Positions 1-33,390 are shown, counted from the stretch's first letter. The stretch is DNA of 64,000 bases from Globodera rostochiensis (GCA_018350325.1 JAEVLN010000007.1:3391804-3455803); one strand, 5' to 3'. The notes: generated from the letters alone by a model not told the origin. Numbers and translations: made by a program.

Positions 1-599
1 GACAGGTTGGCGTTTCGTCCTGACACGTTTTTTTTTGCGAATAAATAGATCAAAAAAATTTCGGTAAATAAGCTACAAATTGATTCAAGAAGCTGTGAAA
101 AACTTGCAAAATATGATCTCTACCAGGGCCGTACCCAGAAAAAATTTCGGGGGGGGGGGAAGCAAAAAAAGTCGATTTTTAGGGGTGCATTTTTGAGTTT
201 TATTGCATTTTTCTTAAGCAATTTTTCCAAAAAAAGTTTAATTTTCACTAAACTTTTTAGAATTTCTAAACATTTTTGTTGAAATTTCTAAAAATGTCGT
301 CAATTTTCAAATTTTCAAAAATGCAAATTTTTTTTTTGTTTTGCGTATTCTACTTCTTTTGGGGGCGCGGGTGGGTCGGCGGTGCCAATAAGCGCCGCCG
401 AGAAAATTTTGCGATTTTTGACTCGATTTGTTAAGAAAATTAATCACAAAAAATTGTAAAAGTGGAAAACAATAGGGTCCCCCTCTTGTTTTTTTCCTCA
501 AAAAACATTTCGGGGGGGGGGGCCTGGCCCCCTTGCCCCCCCCACCCCCCTGTGTACGGGCCTGATCTCTACAATAAGAACAGAATAAAAAAAACTTAC
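1..599. other. Repeat-rich intron or flank of the 600-828 gene
   Basis: No exon is recognised here. The stretch holds long G and C runs (about 150-160, 511-521 and 537-550), a T-rich segment at about 172-240 that recurs at about 2095-2155, and a GC-rich palindrome-like element at 374-405. It should be the first intron of the minus-strand gene whose 5' exon ends at 600, with the rest of that gene beyond the left edge. Confidence 0.5.
374..405. repeat. GC-rich palindromic dispersed element, first of about ten copies
   Basis: A short imperfect palindrome of the form GGCGGTGCCGATAGGCGCC. Related copies lie at about 5133-5159, 5273-5299, 8153-8177, 16976-17002, 37546-37572, 38373-38394, 46679-46705, 46795-46819 and 62562-62586. 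Several copies share AT-rich flanks (a TTTTGACTCAATTTGTTAAG-like stretch). In three places the motif lies inside a larger TIR element, so it is probably an internal hairpin of a nonautonomous transposon family. Confidence 0.7.
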
Positions 600-828
600 T
601 GTACGTGTACTTGCCCAACTGGTAGAAGTCGTCCAGCTTTGCCGTTTCGTCCATCATTTTGTCCGTGGCGGCGACCAACTCAGCGTGCGATGAGTCGGCG
701 GGTGCCAGCGCTGTAACGGCCGTCTGCGCGTGCTGTGCCACTTCCCCTGCGGGGTCTTTCTGTTGCTGCTCCACAATCTTTTCCGTCACCGTCGGATCGC
801 CTTCGACAGCCGTTGGGGGGGAGGCCAT
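600..828 (-). CDS. 5' exon of an unrecognised gene running off the left edge
   Basis: The product is not recognised. The reading frame opens with an ATG at 828 (protein start MASPPTAVEGD) and runs about 76 codons in Ala/Asp/Gln/Glu-rich, well-behaved sequence to the residues FYQLGKYTY. There a good donor, GTAAGT, lies at 594-599, so the exon probably ends at 600. Beyond it the frame continues only through low-complexity, repeat-derived sequence, which is why I treat the rest as intron. There is no signal peptide and no domain is visible; the segment looks like a soluble, partly disordered N-terminus. Later exons would lie left of position 1. The compositional contrast with the AT-rich surroundings and the clean donor are the support. 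Confidence 0.55.
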
Positions 829-1179
829 AGTTCGGAAATTACTAAATTAAACATCATTAAAGTGATCGACATCAGTGATCATTAGGGTTCGGAAAAATAT
901 GGATATAAAATCGTGAAATATGGCCATAAAATATGGACATAAATCGCGAAATATGGAAAATATGGATATAAAAATCGATCCTAGAAGCTTCAAATCAAGC
1001 TAAAAATATGTAACCGCCAGCACAAACTCATCGCTAGGGATGGGATTTATCTTGCTAAAAATTACGAAATATGTGCTAAAAATTAGAGATCTACGGGGTG
1101 TAAACTAGTCAAAAAAATTTTTTTTTTAAATTTCATTTTTGTGGTAAAAAATTGGGTACTTTTCCTTTGGTAAAAAGAC

Positions 1180-1560
1180 GATTCGTTCCCGGTCGATTCG
1201 TTCACCCCCGATTCGTTCTCTTTACCCCGATTCGTTCCCCTTAATAATGACAAAAACCCTAAAAAAATCATACAAACACGTGCGTAGAACACGAATCCGG
1301 GTTCCGTTTTTGCGTATGTCGAACCCAGGACCCAAAATTCGAACAATTGGTCGAAAAAAAACTTTTTTCCAAAAAAAAACAAAATTTTTCGAAAAAAATT
1401 TTTTTTTTTAAAGTCGTTAAAAGGTTCAAATTTGATGTAAGGATGATCGGAAGAAGAACGAATCGGGGTAAAGAGAACGAATCGGGGTAAAGAAAACGAA
1501 TCGAGGGTGGGGAACGAATCGGGGGTGAACGAATTGGCCGGGAACGAATCGTCCTCCGTC
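1180..1560. repeat. Foldback element with CGAATCG-rich arms
   Basis: The left arm (1180-1245) repeats GATTCGTTCCC-like words. The right arm (1455-1560) repeats the complementary GAACGAATCGGGG. The two could pair into a long stem around a roughly 200-base AT-rich loop. No terminal duplication was found. Confidence 0.6.
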
Positions 1561-2823
1561 CTTTTCCTTTATGTATCAACAAAAAAAATTTTATTTTTTC
1601 AAAGTCGATAAAAAGCTCTTTCTATGGGGTTTCGGGGTCGTAGAATCCAAATCTTACTTCCATTTCCACCGAATTCGAACCCAAACCCAAATTCGAACAA
1701 TTTCCAGAAAAATTTTTTTTCGCATTTTTCCATAAATTTTTTTTTGTTGATTTGCATTGTGCAGAATAAAGATTATCAGTTTGGTGGCATAAATTCAACG
1801 ATGGTTTGCTAAATCTCATTGAAAATTCATCGACATTCGACGATTTTAATGGAAAAATGCAAAAAAAAATTTTCTGCAAATTGTTCGAATTCGAGTTTGA
1901 GGTTCGAACTCGGTCAAATGGAAGTCATATTCGTATTCTGACCCTAAAAACCTCTACAAGTGTTTTAAACAAAACCAAAAATTTGCAGTTCAAAAGCAAT
2001 TCCGTCAACATTTTGAAACTATGGATTTCCATTTTTTTGCGGTTTTTTGGTCTCAAAAAATGCCCATTTTTAGGGGGGTGCATTTTTTAATTTGAAAAAG
2101 TCGATTTTTAGGGTGTGCATTTTTAGTTTTTATTGCATTTTTCTTAAGGAATTTTCTCGTAAAAATATGCAAAAACTTATAAATCCCAGCGCTTGATTTA
2201 GAAGGAATATAATAATCATTGATTTAGAAGTTTAAATAAAAAATTATCGGGAAATTTTAAATGTTTTCTCTGCCACTCAACAAATATTGAATGGACGAAC
2301 AGAAGGCAAAACTGAACGTAAGAACAAATAATAAGCATTATTCCCCCTCGGGGAAAAAAAGCTTTCTCTGCTGCCACTCTCTTTCTCTTTCCCTGTACTC
2401 TCTATTCACTTTTCCAATCTCTAACCTCCTGTTCCCTATTATATTTCTCGCAATCCTTTTTCTCTCATGTACTTTTGCCCGCCCGTTTGTACATTGTGCA
2501 AATTGATTTTTTTAGGTTAACGCCTTGGGGGGTAAAAAATGCTTTAAAAAAGCAAAAATTCATTAGCGTCTACAGAGACAAGGAAAGAAAAAGAAGCAAA
2601 GATAATTAATTACCTAATTAACAACTCACTTAGCAAACAAACAAACAAATTGATAAAATGGGGTAGAGAAATGTCGAAAAAGGTCATTTATTTTGATGAA
2701 AAGTAAAAATCAAAACCAAAAAGACGCCATATTTATTAATTCTTGTAAAAAATTACTAAATACCTATTTTTTAAAGTAGACTGGCTAACCGATTTTTCGG
2801 GATTGGGATCGGCGGGTTCTGAT

Positions 2824-3073
2824 CAGGGGTGATCATGGACACAAATTTTTAAATCCGTGTCCGGGTATACCTATCCGTGCTTTTTGTATCCGTGTCCGTT
2901 TGTATCCGTCCCATTTTTGAAATTCGTATCCGTTATCCGGATATCCGCCGATATACAGCGGATATATCCGGATAAGTGGATTTTTCATATCCGTTACCCG
3001 TCTCATTTTTGAAATTCCTTATCCGTTTCCATCCATATCCGGATATATCCGCGGATATCCGTGATTACCCCTG
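2824..3073. mobile_element. TIR element with ATCCG-rich interior
   Basis: The ends are CAGGGGTGATCA and its near-complement TGATTACCCCTG. The interior is built of ATATCCGGATA-like words and degenerate palindromes. The CAGGG start is hAT-like. The flanking 8-mers (GTTCTGAT and GTCCTGCT) match only in part, so target-site duplication is not shown. Confidence 0.5.
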
Positions 3074-4248
3074 GTCCTGCTGATGAACGAAAATCTGGTG
3101 GGAGCGCAATTTTTTGGGGATCAAAGTTTTAGACAAATAAATAAAGAAAAGTCAAAGACCAATTCCATTAATGTAAAATCAAATTTATTCACAATCATTG
3201 TCGTTGTCGTCGTCGTACTTCCCGGGACGGATGAAAATGGACAAAAATATAATTGAATTGGGTGGCTCTCGCAAATGCTGTGGTGTGTTTGGTGCTGCTC
3301 ATTGTATGAACAGCAGCAGGTGAAGGTCGATTCCACACAATTTGGGGGTGAATTTGCTCAAACAATTCGCTGAATTATGGACTTCTCCCTCCCGTCCGTC
3401 TGCTGGAGGACGACGACGACGACAATAAGTACCACAAATAAAATGTGCCCAGCCGCGCGGAAGAAATTGTGGACGCGACGACGCAGGCTCAAATTTTGAG
3501 AGAATTGTTGCAAATTGAATATTGAAAACATTGTTTTTGAATATTAAAAGAATGGCAAAGCTTTGACATTTTCAAAAAACTGGCTTCTTTATCGAGAATC
3601 TCGACAAATCTCGAAAAATTTCGATAAAATTTTGTCGAACGAGAATCTCAAATCTCGATAAATTTCGTCAATCCAGATTTTGATCAAGAATCTCAGAAAA
3701 AAATCTTGACAAGATCTCGATCGTCCTCGCTTACTCCTAACACAATTTTATTCACCACATAACCAGTGCAATTACCAGAACTTTGAAGCGTGAAGGTAAT
3801 AAAGTGATCAGAGTGTCGATCGATTGAAAAAAAAAACAAATTTAAATTGGAACATTTTGCGGCTCAATTACGAAAGCCAAGTTCGCGGGGTACGATTGGG
3901 CGCTCACGGTTGGGCTCCCGTTATATTAGGGAGGCTTCTCAACTTTAATAGTTAATTAAGCAAAATTTTTTATGTAATTTGAATTTAGCGCGTTAAGAGA
4001 AAAAGGCTTTCTGCTTTTTGAAGGTGGGGATTACACTTAAATCAGACCAAAATTTTTTTAAATTCGCTTTTGAGAAAAATTTTAAATTTTTAAACCTGTT
4101 TTTTGGTCTTTTATGTAGAGCATTTAAAATTTTTCAAAGCTAGAGATTGCATTTAGCACCGAGTTCGAAATTCGAATCCGTTCGGTGAGGTTAATTTTTT
4201 GACCAATTAAAACGAATAAAAATAATGGCAAAAATGAAGTGAATTGGG

Positions 4249-4316
4249 GCGGAATTGAACTCTGTTCTGTGGGACTATCAATCGATGCTCATCCACTGCG
4301 CCATACACAGGGGTCA
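4249..4316 (-). repeat. tRNA-like relic (A- and B-box-like blocks)
   Basis: On the minus strand an A-box-like block TGGCGCAGTGGA is followed about 33 bases later by GTTCAATTCC, a B-box-like block. No complete cloverleaf or acceptor stem could be drawn by eye. This fits a tRNA-derived SINE or decayed tRNA better than a working tRNA. Confidence 0.4.
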
Positions 4317-5554
4317 GCTATCTTAACCCATACTAAGTCAGTCGCGTCCGTACGTATATTTTATGAATTATTTTTGATTTTTTATTGATACGAAAACTTT
4401 TGAGGAGACAGGAAAACAACAAAATAGACAGTGATAGAAAAAAACATCTGCTTTTTTGTGTGAAATAATAGATAAAAATAGGCAAAGAAGCGTTAGTGTT
4501 TCTTCCACCGCCGTTGTTTCTGCTTCATTCTTTTTTTTGTAAACAACTTTCATCATAATAATGGAAAATTAACAAAAATCCAATTTCGTCAATAATGGAA
4601 AACTCCAGTAATTTGTAACGGGATTTTTTTCATAATACTTAAAAATTAAATATTTTTAAAATCGAGAGAAGCAGGCCTCTAAACAAGAAAGAGGTATCGA
4701 AATTTCGATTTTCGACGTTTTTTCCCTTCGATTTTCGTTCGACAAAAATGAATTGTTTTTCGGAAATAATTTCGAAAGTCGGAGATCCCGGTGTTTTAAT
4801 TTTTGGCAAGGATGGGCAGTGGGTCTTGCCAACTTTTTGACAAAATTTCAATTTTTTTTACATGTGTCGCCCCTGTAAACTGATAGTTCATTTGTCAGTG
4901 TTTTGTCTTTTCTATGTTGTGTTTTGGGTTCGAACCCGCTTCAGTGCGATCATTTTTTTAGCCTTTCTTCGGCCTTCACATTCTATCCCCCATTAACGGA
5001 ACATTTTTAATGATTTTCAAATATTTTTAAACTAGAATGCGCACAAAAAAAGAATTTTTGAAATAACTAATCATATATTCTTGAATTTTTGCTTTCATTT
5101 TCTTAACAAATTCATATGTTTAAAAAATATCCCCGGCGGCGCCGACAGGCGCCGCCGAACTCTTCCACTCTTACGTAATTTTTTTTTAAATTCCTAAGCA
5201 AAATGCTTAATTTCGTTATAATTTTGATGAAATTTCTTAACAAAAATTGAGTGAAAATTACAAAAAAAATTTTCGGCGGCGCCTATCGGCACCGCTGACC
5301 CACCCCCCACAAGGTAAATCAAGAGTCAAAGCAAGTTAAAAGCCCAGGCAAGAGTCAGGGCAATCAAGAGCCAAGGCAAAAGTCAAGGTTCAAGTCAAGA
5401 AAGAGTCAAGGAAAATCAAAAATCAATGCAAGTCAAGACAAGTCAAGAGACAAGGCAACAGAAAAAATTTAAACAAAAAAAAGATTAAAGACAACGAAGA
5501 GCGGTTGGCTGCCGCGAAGCGGCAGTCAAGCGCTCGTTAAATGCTATTTCACTT

Positions 5555-5630
5555 CACTAAATGAATTAGTGTTTTTTGCTGTGATTTTGTGGTTAGAAAT
5601 TTGAATTTTGACAAAACATTATTTATAAAA
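5555..5630. repeat. Direct repeat flanking the hAT element, left copy
   Basis: About 75 bases beginning CACTAAATGAATTAGTG and including TGTGGTTAGAAATTT recur with small changes at about 8000-8085 on the other side of the transposon. They lie well outside its TIRs and 8-bp duplication, so they belong to an older repeat into which, or next to which, the hAT element inserted. Confidence 0.65.
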
Positions 5631-5708
5631 GCCAAAGGGTGTAAATTAAAATAATTAACTGATTTATAAATTTTAAAAAAGTCTAACCATTAAAGTCTAA
5701 CTAATAAT

Positions 5709-7951
5709 TAGGGATCGGACCGATATGCACCAAAAATCGCCAAATATGCGCATATATATGCACCAAAAAAAGGCCAAAATATGCACCAAAATATGCCAAA
5801 AATGCCGAAATATGCACCAAAAATGCCGAAATATGCATCGAAAAATGGCACTTTTAGTTCACTACTTTGCTTACTACATAATTTTTTCATCTTTTAACGT
5901 CTGATAAGTATGGTTAAAGCCTTTTTCGCGTATTTTTCTGGTATTTAAAAAAAAAAACGAAATATATAAATTCTTTATTATTTCACTTTCTCATCTCACA
6001 ATTGCAAATCAAATACATTTCAAGGTTTTCTGGGGTGAAACGTTGTCTATTGTCGCTTAACACTGATTTATAAATAGAAAAGGTCCGCTCTACATCACAT
6101 GAAACTAATGGGGCGTATCTCATTGAAGCCATCATGTCCGGAGCCATCTCAACCATTGCCTCACCACCCTTAAGAACTTCAGCAATGGCGATGATCTTCG
6201 CGAATCCCGGATTATTCGCAAGCACTAATTCCAATTTGGCTTTGATCGCACGGCCGTTGTCCCCCTCAGCTTTAGCGATTGAGGTTTTAACTTCTGCCAA
6301 AATGTTCAAAACTTGAGCCAATGTCAAGCCCTGCGCCTCCAGCTTTGTGATTGAAGGAGCCAGGATTGAAAAATTTGACTGAAGATAAGCCAGATGTTGT
6401 TTAATAAGGGGATGATTAAAGGCCCGCTGCGATTTTTGGATGGAAATCGCGTCTTCTGGGTCAAAACTGTCCACCACCTTAATTTAAAACAATTTAAATG
6501 AAGAAATACTCGCGTTGCGAACCGCTTTGACTGAGTAAAAATTTTTGTGGTAATATTCCACAGCCGTCATCCAGGTACCCCATCGTGTGAGCACAGGCTG
6601 CGGTGGGAGAGCAAGGGTTGGACAAATTTCCTTGAAAACTTTCACTCGATATGGAGCTTTCGTGAAAACCTATAAATAACATTTTTTTTGTTGTTTTTTT
6701 ATGTTTTACTTTTTTTGAATTTGCAATCAATTCGTCGACATCGGGAAATTTTGCACGGACTTCTTCGCAGACACGATGAAGAGCATGGCAAACACAAGTG
6801 ACGTGTGTCATGTTCCCGTAAAACACCGAAAGCGCCTTGCCCGCTTTGATCATGTACCTAGCGGCATCGGTCACCAACAACAATACGTTTTCTTCTTTGA
6901 CACCAAAATCCCCTAAAACCCACTTTAAAACTAAGTAAAATAGATTCGCATACTTAATCCGGTGTTGACGAAACGTGAAACAGTTTCAAAGTTTGTTTTT
7001 TCCAACATTTTCACTGCAATCAAATTCGGTGGGTGGAAACCGCTAACGTCAAGCTTCCCGACTAGAAGGTTGGCGGCATAACGACCCAGAGGATCGGTAG
7101 TCTCGTCCACGCTCACCCATATAAATGAGTTGCCGATTTGTCGTTTGATGCGCTCAATGGACTAGAAAAACAAAAAATAAATCACGCGTTTTTTTAGCTC
7201 ACAGTTTTATAACAAATTTTGAGGTAGTTTTTCCGCAGTGTCGATTCGTCCGGGATGGTACGGTTGGTGTATTTTGACAAAAAATACTTCAGCGACGGAT
7301 TGTTGATTTTGAAAAAGGGGATGTTTGCTCCAATTAGCGCATCGCACAGGTCTTCAACAAACGGATCGGGTTGTTCAGTGTCGAAGGATTTTGGTGTGAG
7401 AAATGGTTGTTGGCTGATGCTGGAGCCTTCCTGCTGTTAACGATCGCGATTCTGCTTATGTTTGGCGGTTTCATCGTGCTGTTTTAGTTGGAAAAATTTG
7501 CTACACGTCACCTTAATCAAAGAAAAGATATAAACACCATATTTCTTTGCAACAATGAACCTTTTGTCCACAAGGCTGACAAAAGACGATTTTCCCATTA
7601 GAAGTGTAAATTCCATCCGGAAATTTAGAAATCCAAATTTTAAGCATTTAATTCTTCTCTAGAAACTCTTTTTTTAGTATACAAATTATTTTTTTGGAGC
7701 TTTTTTTCAAATTTCGGTCAAAAAATCCAAAAAAAGCACTAAAAATCACAAAATATGCTCGAAATATGCAAAATATGCCAAAATATGCAAAATATGCAAA
7801 AAATATGCACGAACCCCCAAAATATGAAAAATATGCACTTTTAAACTTGACCAAAAAAGCTCAAACCAATGCGAAAAGGCTATTTTTAAGCCGTATTCTT
7901 CAAAGCATATGAGAAAACAAAATATGCAAAATGCATATAATCCGTTCCCTA
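5709..7951 (-). mobile_element. Complete hAT-family DNA transposon
   Basis: The element begins TAGGGATCGGACCGATATGC and ends with the near-complement of that sequence (reading inwards, TAGGGAACGGATTATATGC). It is flanked on both sides by the identical 8-mer CTAATAAT (5701-5708 and 7952-7959), the target-site duplication length of hAT elements. It is 2243 bp long and carries a minus-strand transposase (5983-7647). Both subterminal regions (5720-5840 and 7740-7930) are packed with direct repeats of an AATATGC word, as expected of transposase-binding subterminal repeats. Confidence 0.93.
5983..7647 (-). CDS. hAT transposase with N-terminal zinc finger
   Basis: Catalyses cut-and-paste movement of the surrounding element. 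Reading leftwards from an ATG at 7647: a C2H2-like finger of the type found in many hAT and CGGBP1-like proteins (FCQPCGQK near 7590, then QHDETAKH near 7465 after a short intron); a conserved block containing ALIGANIPFFK and PDESTLRKNYL (7210-7440); SVDETTDPLGRYAANLL (7066-7116); LLVTDAARYM with a Cys/His cluster (6780-6883); VLTRWGTWMTA (6550-6590); and a C-terminal dimerisation-like end with DVERTFSIYKSVLSDNRQ (near 6000-6090). Frames join through short introns and no stop or frameshift was found inside the recognised blocks, so it may be active. One intron (near 6510-6484) seems to use a GC donor. Exact exon borders are inferred. It lies wholly between the TIRs. Confidence 0.85.
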
Positions 7952-7959
7952 CTAATAAT

Positions 7960-9521
7960 AATTAACGACTATTAACATTCTCCTAAATACCGAATTCACT
8001 ACACTAAATGAATTATTTGGTTTTTTTGCTGTGTTGTGGTTAGAAATTTAAATTTGACAAAACGTTATTTATAAAAAGCTCAATTTGTTAAAAGATTTGC
8101 AACCAAAATAAAAATATGGAAATTTTTTGAAGTTTTTTAGAATGTAAGAGGTCCGGCGGCGCCGATAGGTCCGCCGGGAATTTTTTTTTCTTGAAGATTT
8201 TTTTAACGATATTTGTTAAGAAAAACGCTTTTTATTGGTCATTTTCTCCAAAAAAAGCACAAAAAGTCCACAAGTATCTCAAAAGACCACAAAAATCTGC
8301 AAATCCGCATTCAAAAAAAAAAAATCTTTACTTTCCAAAAATCACAGAATGAGGAAAAATCCGCAGATATCGGAGCCCTGACTAAAAGTGTGGAAAAAGA
8401 GTGGAAATTCAAAAAAAGAATAAATTAAATTATTTTTAAATTCTTTTGTATCAAATAATTAATATGCATATTTATGTGTAAACTTTGACTTTTTATTTCA
8501 TTCACATGATTTTATCAATCATCACATTTGCATAAAAAGTGTGAAAGAGTTGCGCAACAAAAGTTGTAATACCGGGCACAATAAATGTGAGGAAGTGAAA
8601 ACAACAAATACCATCATTATACCGTAACAAATAGCCGGATACTATACAAAATTATATATACTGTAATTAAGAGTAGGGAACAGAACAGGGATGTGCTCGT
8701 AATCGTTTCGATTTCGAAGAGGAGATGAAGCTATGGTTAATCTAGGTACAGTATTTGGGTTTGGAAAAATATTAAAAAAGTTATGGCCAAAAAAAAAGTT
8801 AAAAATCCCGATTTTGGGGGTTTTGTTACTATAACTTTTTCAAAACTTGTCCAATCGCAAAGCGTTAGCTTAACAGTAGCTTCAACTTTTCGTGAGCTTT
8901 CGTATGGCCGTAAGATTTTCTGAATCGGTTAAGATTGAAGCAAGTAACAATTATATACTGTATAATAAAGAGTTGGGAACAGAACAAGGATGCGCTCGTA
9001 ACTGATTCAGCAAAATTTAAAACCAATCAAAAAAGTTCACAATGAGAAGATGAAACTATCTATCGTTAATGTAGTTATTTGCGTTTGGACAAATATCAAA
9101 AAAGTTATGGCCAGAAAATTTGAAAAAGATTAAAAATGCCAATTTTGTGGGTTTTGTGACTATAACTTTTTCAAAACATCTCAAATCGCAAAGGCCTAGC
9201 TTATAAAATTTGCTGAATCGGTTGAAGCAAGTAAATTGCCTCAGGTCCGGTCCGCAAAAGTTGGAATTTGAATATTAACATGAAAAAACATTAAAATTAG
9301 GTATATACACAGAGCTTCAATTTTTAAATAAACCAGGGCTTCATTTAAAAAAAATCTCAAAAAATTGATTTTGGTATGAAAATTTTACAAATTTTGAAAT
9401 CAGTCAGCTCTGATGTATTATTTCCGGATTTTGGCAAAAAAAAGTCTGGTCTATTTAAGAATACATATATTCGAAAAAACAAAATTGTATGGCACGCGCA
9501 TAAAAGGATAGACGTAAATAT
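7960..9521. other. Gene-free interval with a tandem duplication
   Basis: After the right flank repeat (8000-8085) and a GC-rich palindrome (8153-8177), two diverged tandem copies of about 285 bp follow (about 8668-8950 and 8953-9235). They share GGGAACAGAACA near their starts and AAAAAAGTTATGGCCA further in. No coding exon is recognised. Confidence 0.55.
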
Positions 9522-9628
9522 TAGTGCTGCACGAGACCCAAAATTTCTCAATACTCGAGACCGAGACCCAAAAAACTCGAGACTTTTCTTGAGTCGATAC
9601 TCGATATCGAGACTCTCGTGCAGCACTA
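9522..9628. mobile_element. 107-bp hAT-type MITE (TAGTGCTGCACGAGA ends)
   Basis: The ends TAGTGCTGCACGAGA and TCTCGTGCAGCACTA are exact complements. Identical 8-mers GTAAATAT flank the element (9514-9521, 9629-9636). The interior is TCGAGAC-rich and could fold into a near-complete hairpin. A sister copy is at 22584-22691. Confidence 0.9.
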
Positions 9629-9877
9629 GTAAATATATGTATAACAAATGCCTACGGAAAAGATCTTAATCAGAATTTATCTTAACTTAGGCTCAAAATC
9701 ACTCCGAATGGGCCAATTTGTGCCAAATTTTTGGACTTATTGCTTAATTTAATTTCCATTTGAAAGCCTTGCACAAAATTTGGATTTGACCCGAAATTTG
9801 CAACACCCACAATGATCAGTGATCTATCTATCACAAAAACTGATCACTGATCAGTGATGATCACTCTCAAAAACTGA

Positions 9878-30399
<20,522 letters not shown>

Positions 30400-33390
30400 T
30401 GTTCAGATCAGATCAATTTTGGCATTTTGTTCAAATTTGATCAAATTTTATTGACATTCCGTTGATAAGCAAAATGATGGGTGGCCGACCGGCCGGCCAT
30501 ATGATTCATCGACAAAATATTGTTGTTTAAGCTATGGTAAAATGGGAAAAATCGATGTGACTAAAATTCAGACGATTTTTGTGGGGACAAAAAATGATTT
30601 AAATCTAAAATTATTCCAATTCCAAAATTTGCATTTGCATTAGTTTCATTCATTAAATAGAGTTGATCGGGTTGGCCGAGTTGAAAACTCCGGGATCGGA
30701 AGCGTTTATAATCGGGATCAAGATTTTAAGGGAAAACAGGTTGGAATTGGCCGGGATTGAAAAGCTAACCAATTTTTCAATATTTGTTGGGCCAAAGTCA
30801 GAATTAATTAAATTTTAATATGGTGATTGGTCCCCGACAGTTCGGGCGGCGCGCGTATTTGACACTGGATCGGAGACGATACCCTAAAATGTCGGGGGCG
30901 TCAATATTAGCGACAACCCTAATTTGACGAATATGGATGTCGTGTAAATTTTAAAGGTTTCTTAAAGTGTAGGCTATTAAATTTAAAATTTTAGTGTTTA
31001 GTAAAAGCTTAGGCTTTTAAATTTAAAGTTTTTTAGTGGTTTAGTAAAAGCTTAGGCTATTAAATTTAAAATTTTAGTGTTTAGTAAAAGCTTAGGATAT
31101 TAAATAAATTTTAGGGGTTTTTAAAAGCTTAGGCATTTAATTTAAAATTTTAGGTTAGTAAAAGCTAGGCATTTAAATTTAAAATGTTTAGGGGTCACAG
31201 TGTCTTAAAATCTAAAATATAATTGGATTTTTAAGGGCATTTTAACGAAGTAATTTTCTCAAAATCCGAGCTGACCAAGCAAGCAAGCCAGCCCACGGAG
31301 GCCACCTTTACATAATATTGATTCATTGTGCAAATATATGTAATGGTATTATATTTTGGACGACGCGCTGGGGGGTCCGCGCCGGCAACAACTCCCCCGG
31401 GGGGATAGGGTCAAAGTCACCTTTTGCCCCGCGGGGAATAATTTCACATCGATCGATTGGATTTTGATGCTTGAAGAAAGTGGTGCAAAATTAAAAAGTG
31501 TAGTACACAATTTAGCAATTTTATTTTTGAATTTTTTGATCAAATGGACATTTTTTGATGATCGAAATTTGATCATTATTTACGGAAGAGAATTTATAAT
31601 TTAAAAAAAAGTGATCGGAAAATGTGTTTATACGTTTTGAGAAACTGAATTGGGAAAAAAGGTAAACGGACATTTTAGACAAAAAAAAAAGAGTGCATCA
31701 AAAACGATGAATGGAATTTAGAAGACTGCTCAGAATACGAATTCCTTTTTCCGATTAGAAGAGGAGAAGAAGTGCCAACATAAAGCGCTTTTTTGATCGG
31801 AAAGACACAGCCTGATGAAAGTGAATTGAACAATTTTAGAAAAATATACCACAAAGTGAATTTTGATTACTTTTTGAAAAGTGATTGAATCAAGAAAAAA
31901 GTGTTCAGAAAAGTAATTTATCAATTTTGGAAAGTAATCAAGCAGAAGCATAATCAATTTGAAAAAAAGTATCAAAAAAATAAATTGATTAATTTTGATC
32001 AGGCAATGATCAATTTGAAAAAAAAGTGGTCAGAAAAATGAATTGATCAATTTTGATCAGGCAATGAACAATTATAAAAAAAATTCTCAGAAAAGTGGAT
32101 TGATTAGTTTTGATCAGGCAATGAACAATTATAAAAAAAAGTTCTCAGAAAAGTGGATTGATCAATTTTGGAAAAGTGATCATGCAGAAGTTGCAAAAAG
32201 TGATCAGAAGAATGAATTGATCAATTTGGAAAAAAAAGTTTCCAGATATTACGAAGACGCGATTTTCCACCCATTTAAGGCTGGTTAACTAGGCGACAAC
32301 TGAAAGGACATTTCATCGAGAAATAATTTTCGGGTTGGTGGAAGGAGTCGAGTTTTGGGGGGGGGGGTTTGAATGGACGGGCAGCAGAGTTTTGTCACCC
32401 TACAGCCATCCCATCAATCCATCATCGGACGGGGCGAGGCGACAAATTCCGGCAATTTTGGGGGGGGGGGCTGCTGGCTGAACGCGCATTTAACTTAAAC
32501 GATCGATGTGTGCTGCTGCTGATCAGAGCGGGTATCAATTTCATAAATTGCATTTTATGCACTACAAAAGTGTCATCAGCAGATTGCTGTTTGAATGACC
32601 AGAATTGTACCAACTTTTTTTAAAAAAATCAATTGGTCTAAAACAGTACGAGACTATGTTTAAATCAGATTGGGTAAAAGTGATACATTGGAATTCCTGT
32701 AATGTAAAAAGTTTCGGAAATGAAATTTCGAGGTCTTTACAAATTTTATAAATCGGTTTTCCGAACCTAAAAAAGTCTGAAACGAATATCCTGAAATTTA
32801 GCCAATGAATTTTCGATATCGTTACGTTTGGATTGAAAAGATTTGCAATATTAAATGTTTTTTTTAAATTTTTTGTCACGAGCCCTGAGAATTTTATATC
32901 GAAACCACGAAAAAGACAATGTGAGATAAAAAATAAATATTTTGAAGTCATTGCCACCATTAGCTGATCAATTGGATGTTTTCTCGCTTCTTTTAAGTTT
33001 GAAAAAGAATTTTGAAAAACCGAAACTTTTGCATTTGTGAGGAAAAAAGGTCGTTTGTTGTGATCAGAAAATGGTGCTTAATAATACTTCGTATATATAT
33101 AGTCAATTTCAGTCTTGTCCAACAGGCACAACAAATAAAAATCAGAAAATGCCGTCCAATCGTCCGTCAGTTGCTCCCACCCTCCACAATCGCTGTCTTA
33201 CAAGGCCACCAACGGCAGTTTACCTCTGGCCGCCTATACAAAACGGGAGTGAAGCCCCCTCATGGACTCTTGGCATTAGGTTTTATCCCCCCCGCAGGCA
33301 AATGTAATTCAACCGATCCAAAACGGCCATGTTTGAATTGAACTTAAGTGATGTGCTGATCAGTGAGACGGAAATCCCTGTACTTTTCTC
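30400..33390. other. Interval upstream of the kinase gene: repeats, no recognised exon
   Basis: The kinase promoter should lie just right of 30399, but no strong core motif was identified. Further right are tandem repeats at 30960-31200 (about five units containing AAAAGCTTAGGCTATTAAAT), TGATCA-rich tandem units at about 31990-32210 (about 60 bp, at least three copies), and a dispersed repeat at about 32310-32660 with poly-G whose diverged sister is at about 40915-41195 (both contain CACCCTACAGCCATCCCATC). Confidence 0.5.

Larger units (their letters stand above)
829..5700. other. Gene-free repeat-rich interval
   Basis: No coding exon is recognised in 4.9 kb. Contents in order: AT-rich repeats containing ATATGGATATAAAA at about 890-990; a foldback of CGAATCG-rich arms (1180-1245 against 1455-1560); low-complexity A/T tracts; a TIR element at 2824-3073; TCTCGA-rich palindromic sequence at 3585-3725; a tRNA-like relic near 4250-4316; and a partial inverted copy of the 46391-47314 element at about 4660-5300. 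The open frames in this interval look like chance readings of low-complexity sequence. Confidence 0.6.

Noticed and set aside
1268..2090. Several 85-104-codon frames at the left end
   Set aside because: They follow A/T homopolymers and the CGAATCG foldback and have low-complexity Phe/Lys/Asn composition.
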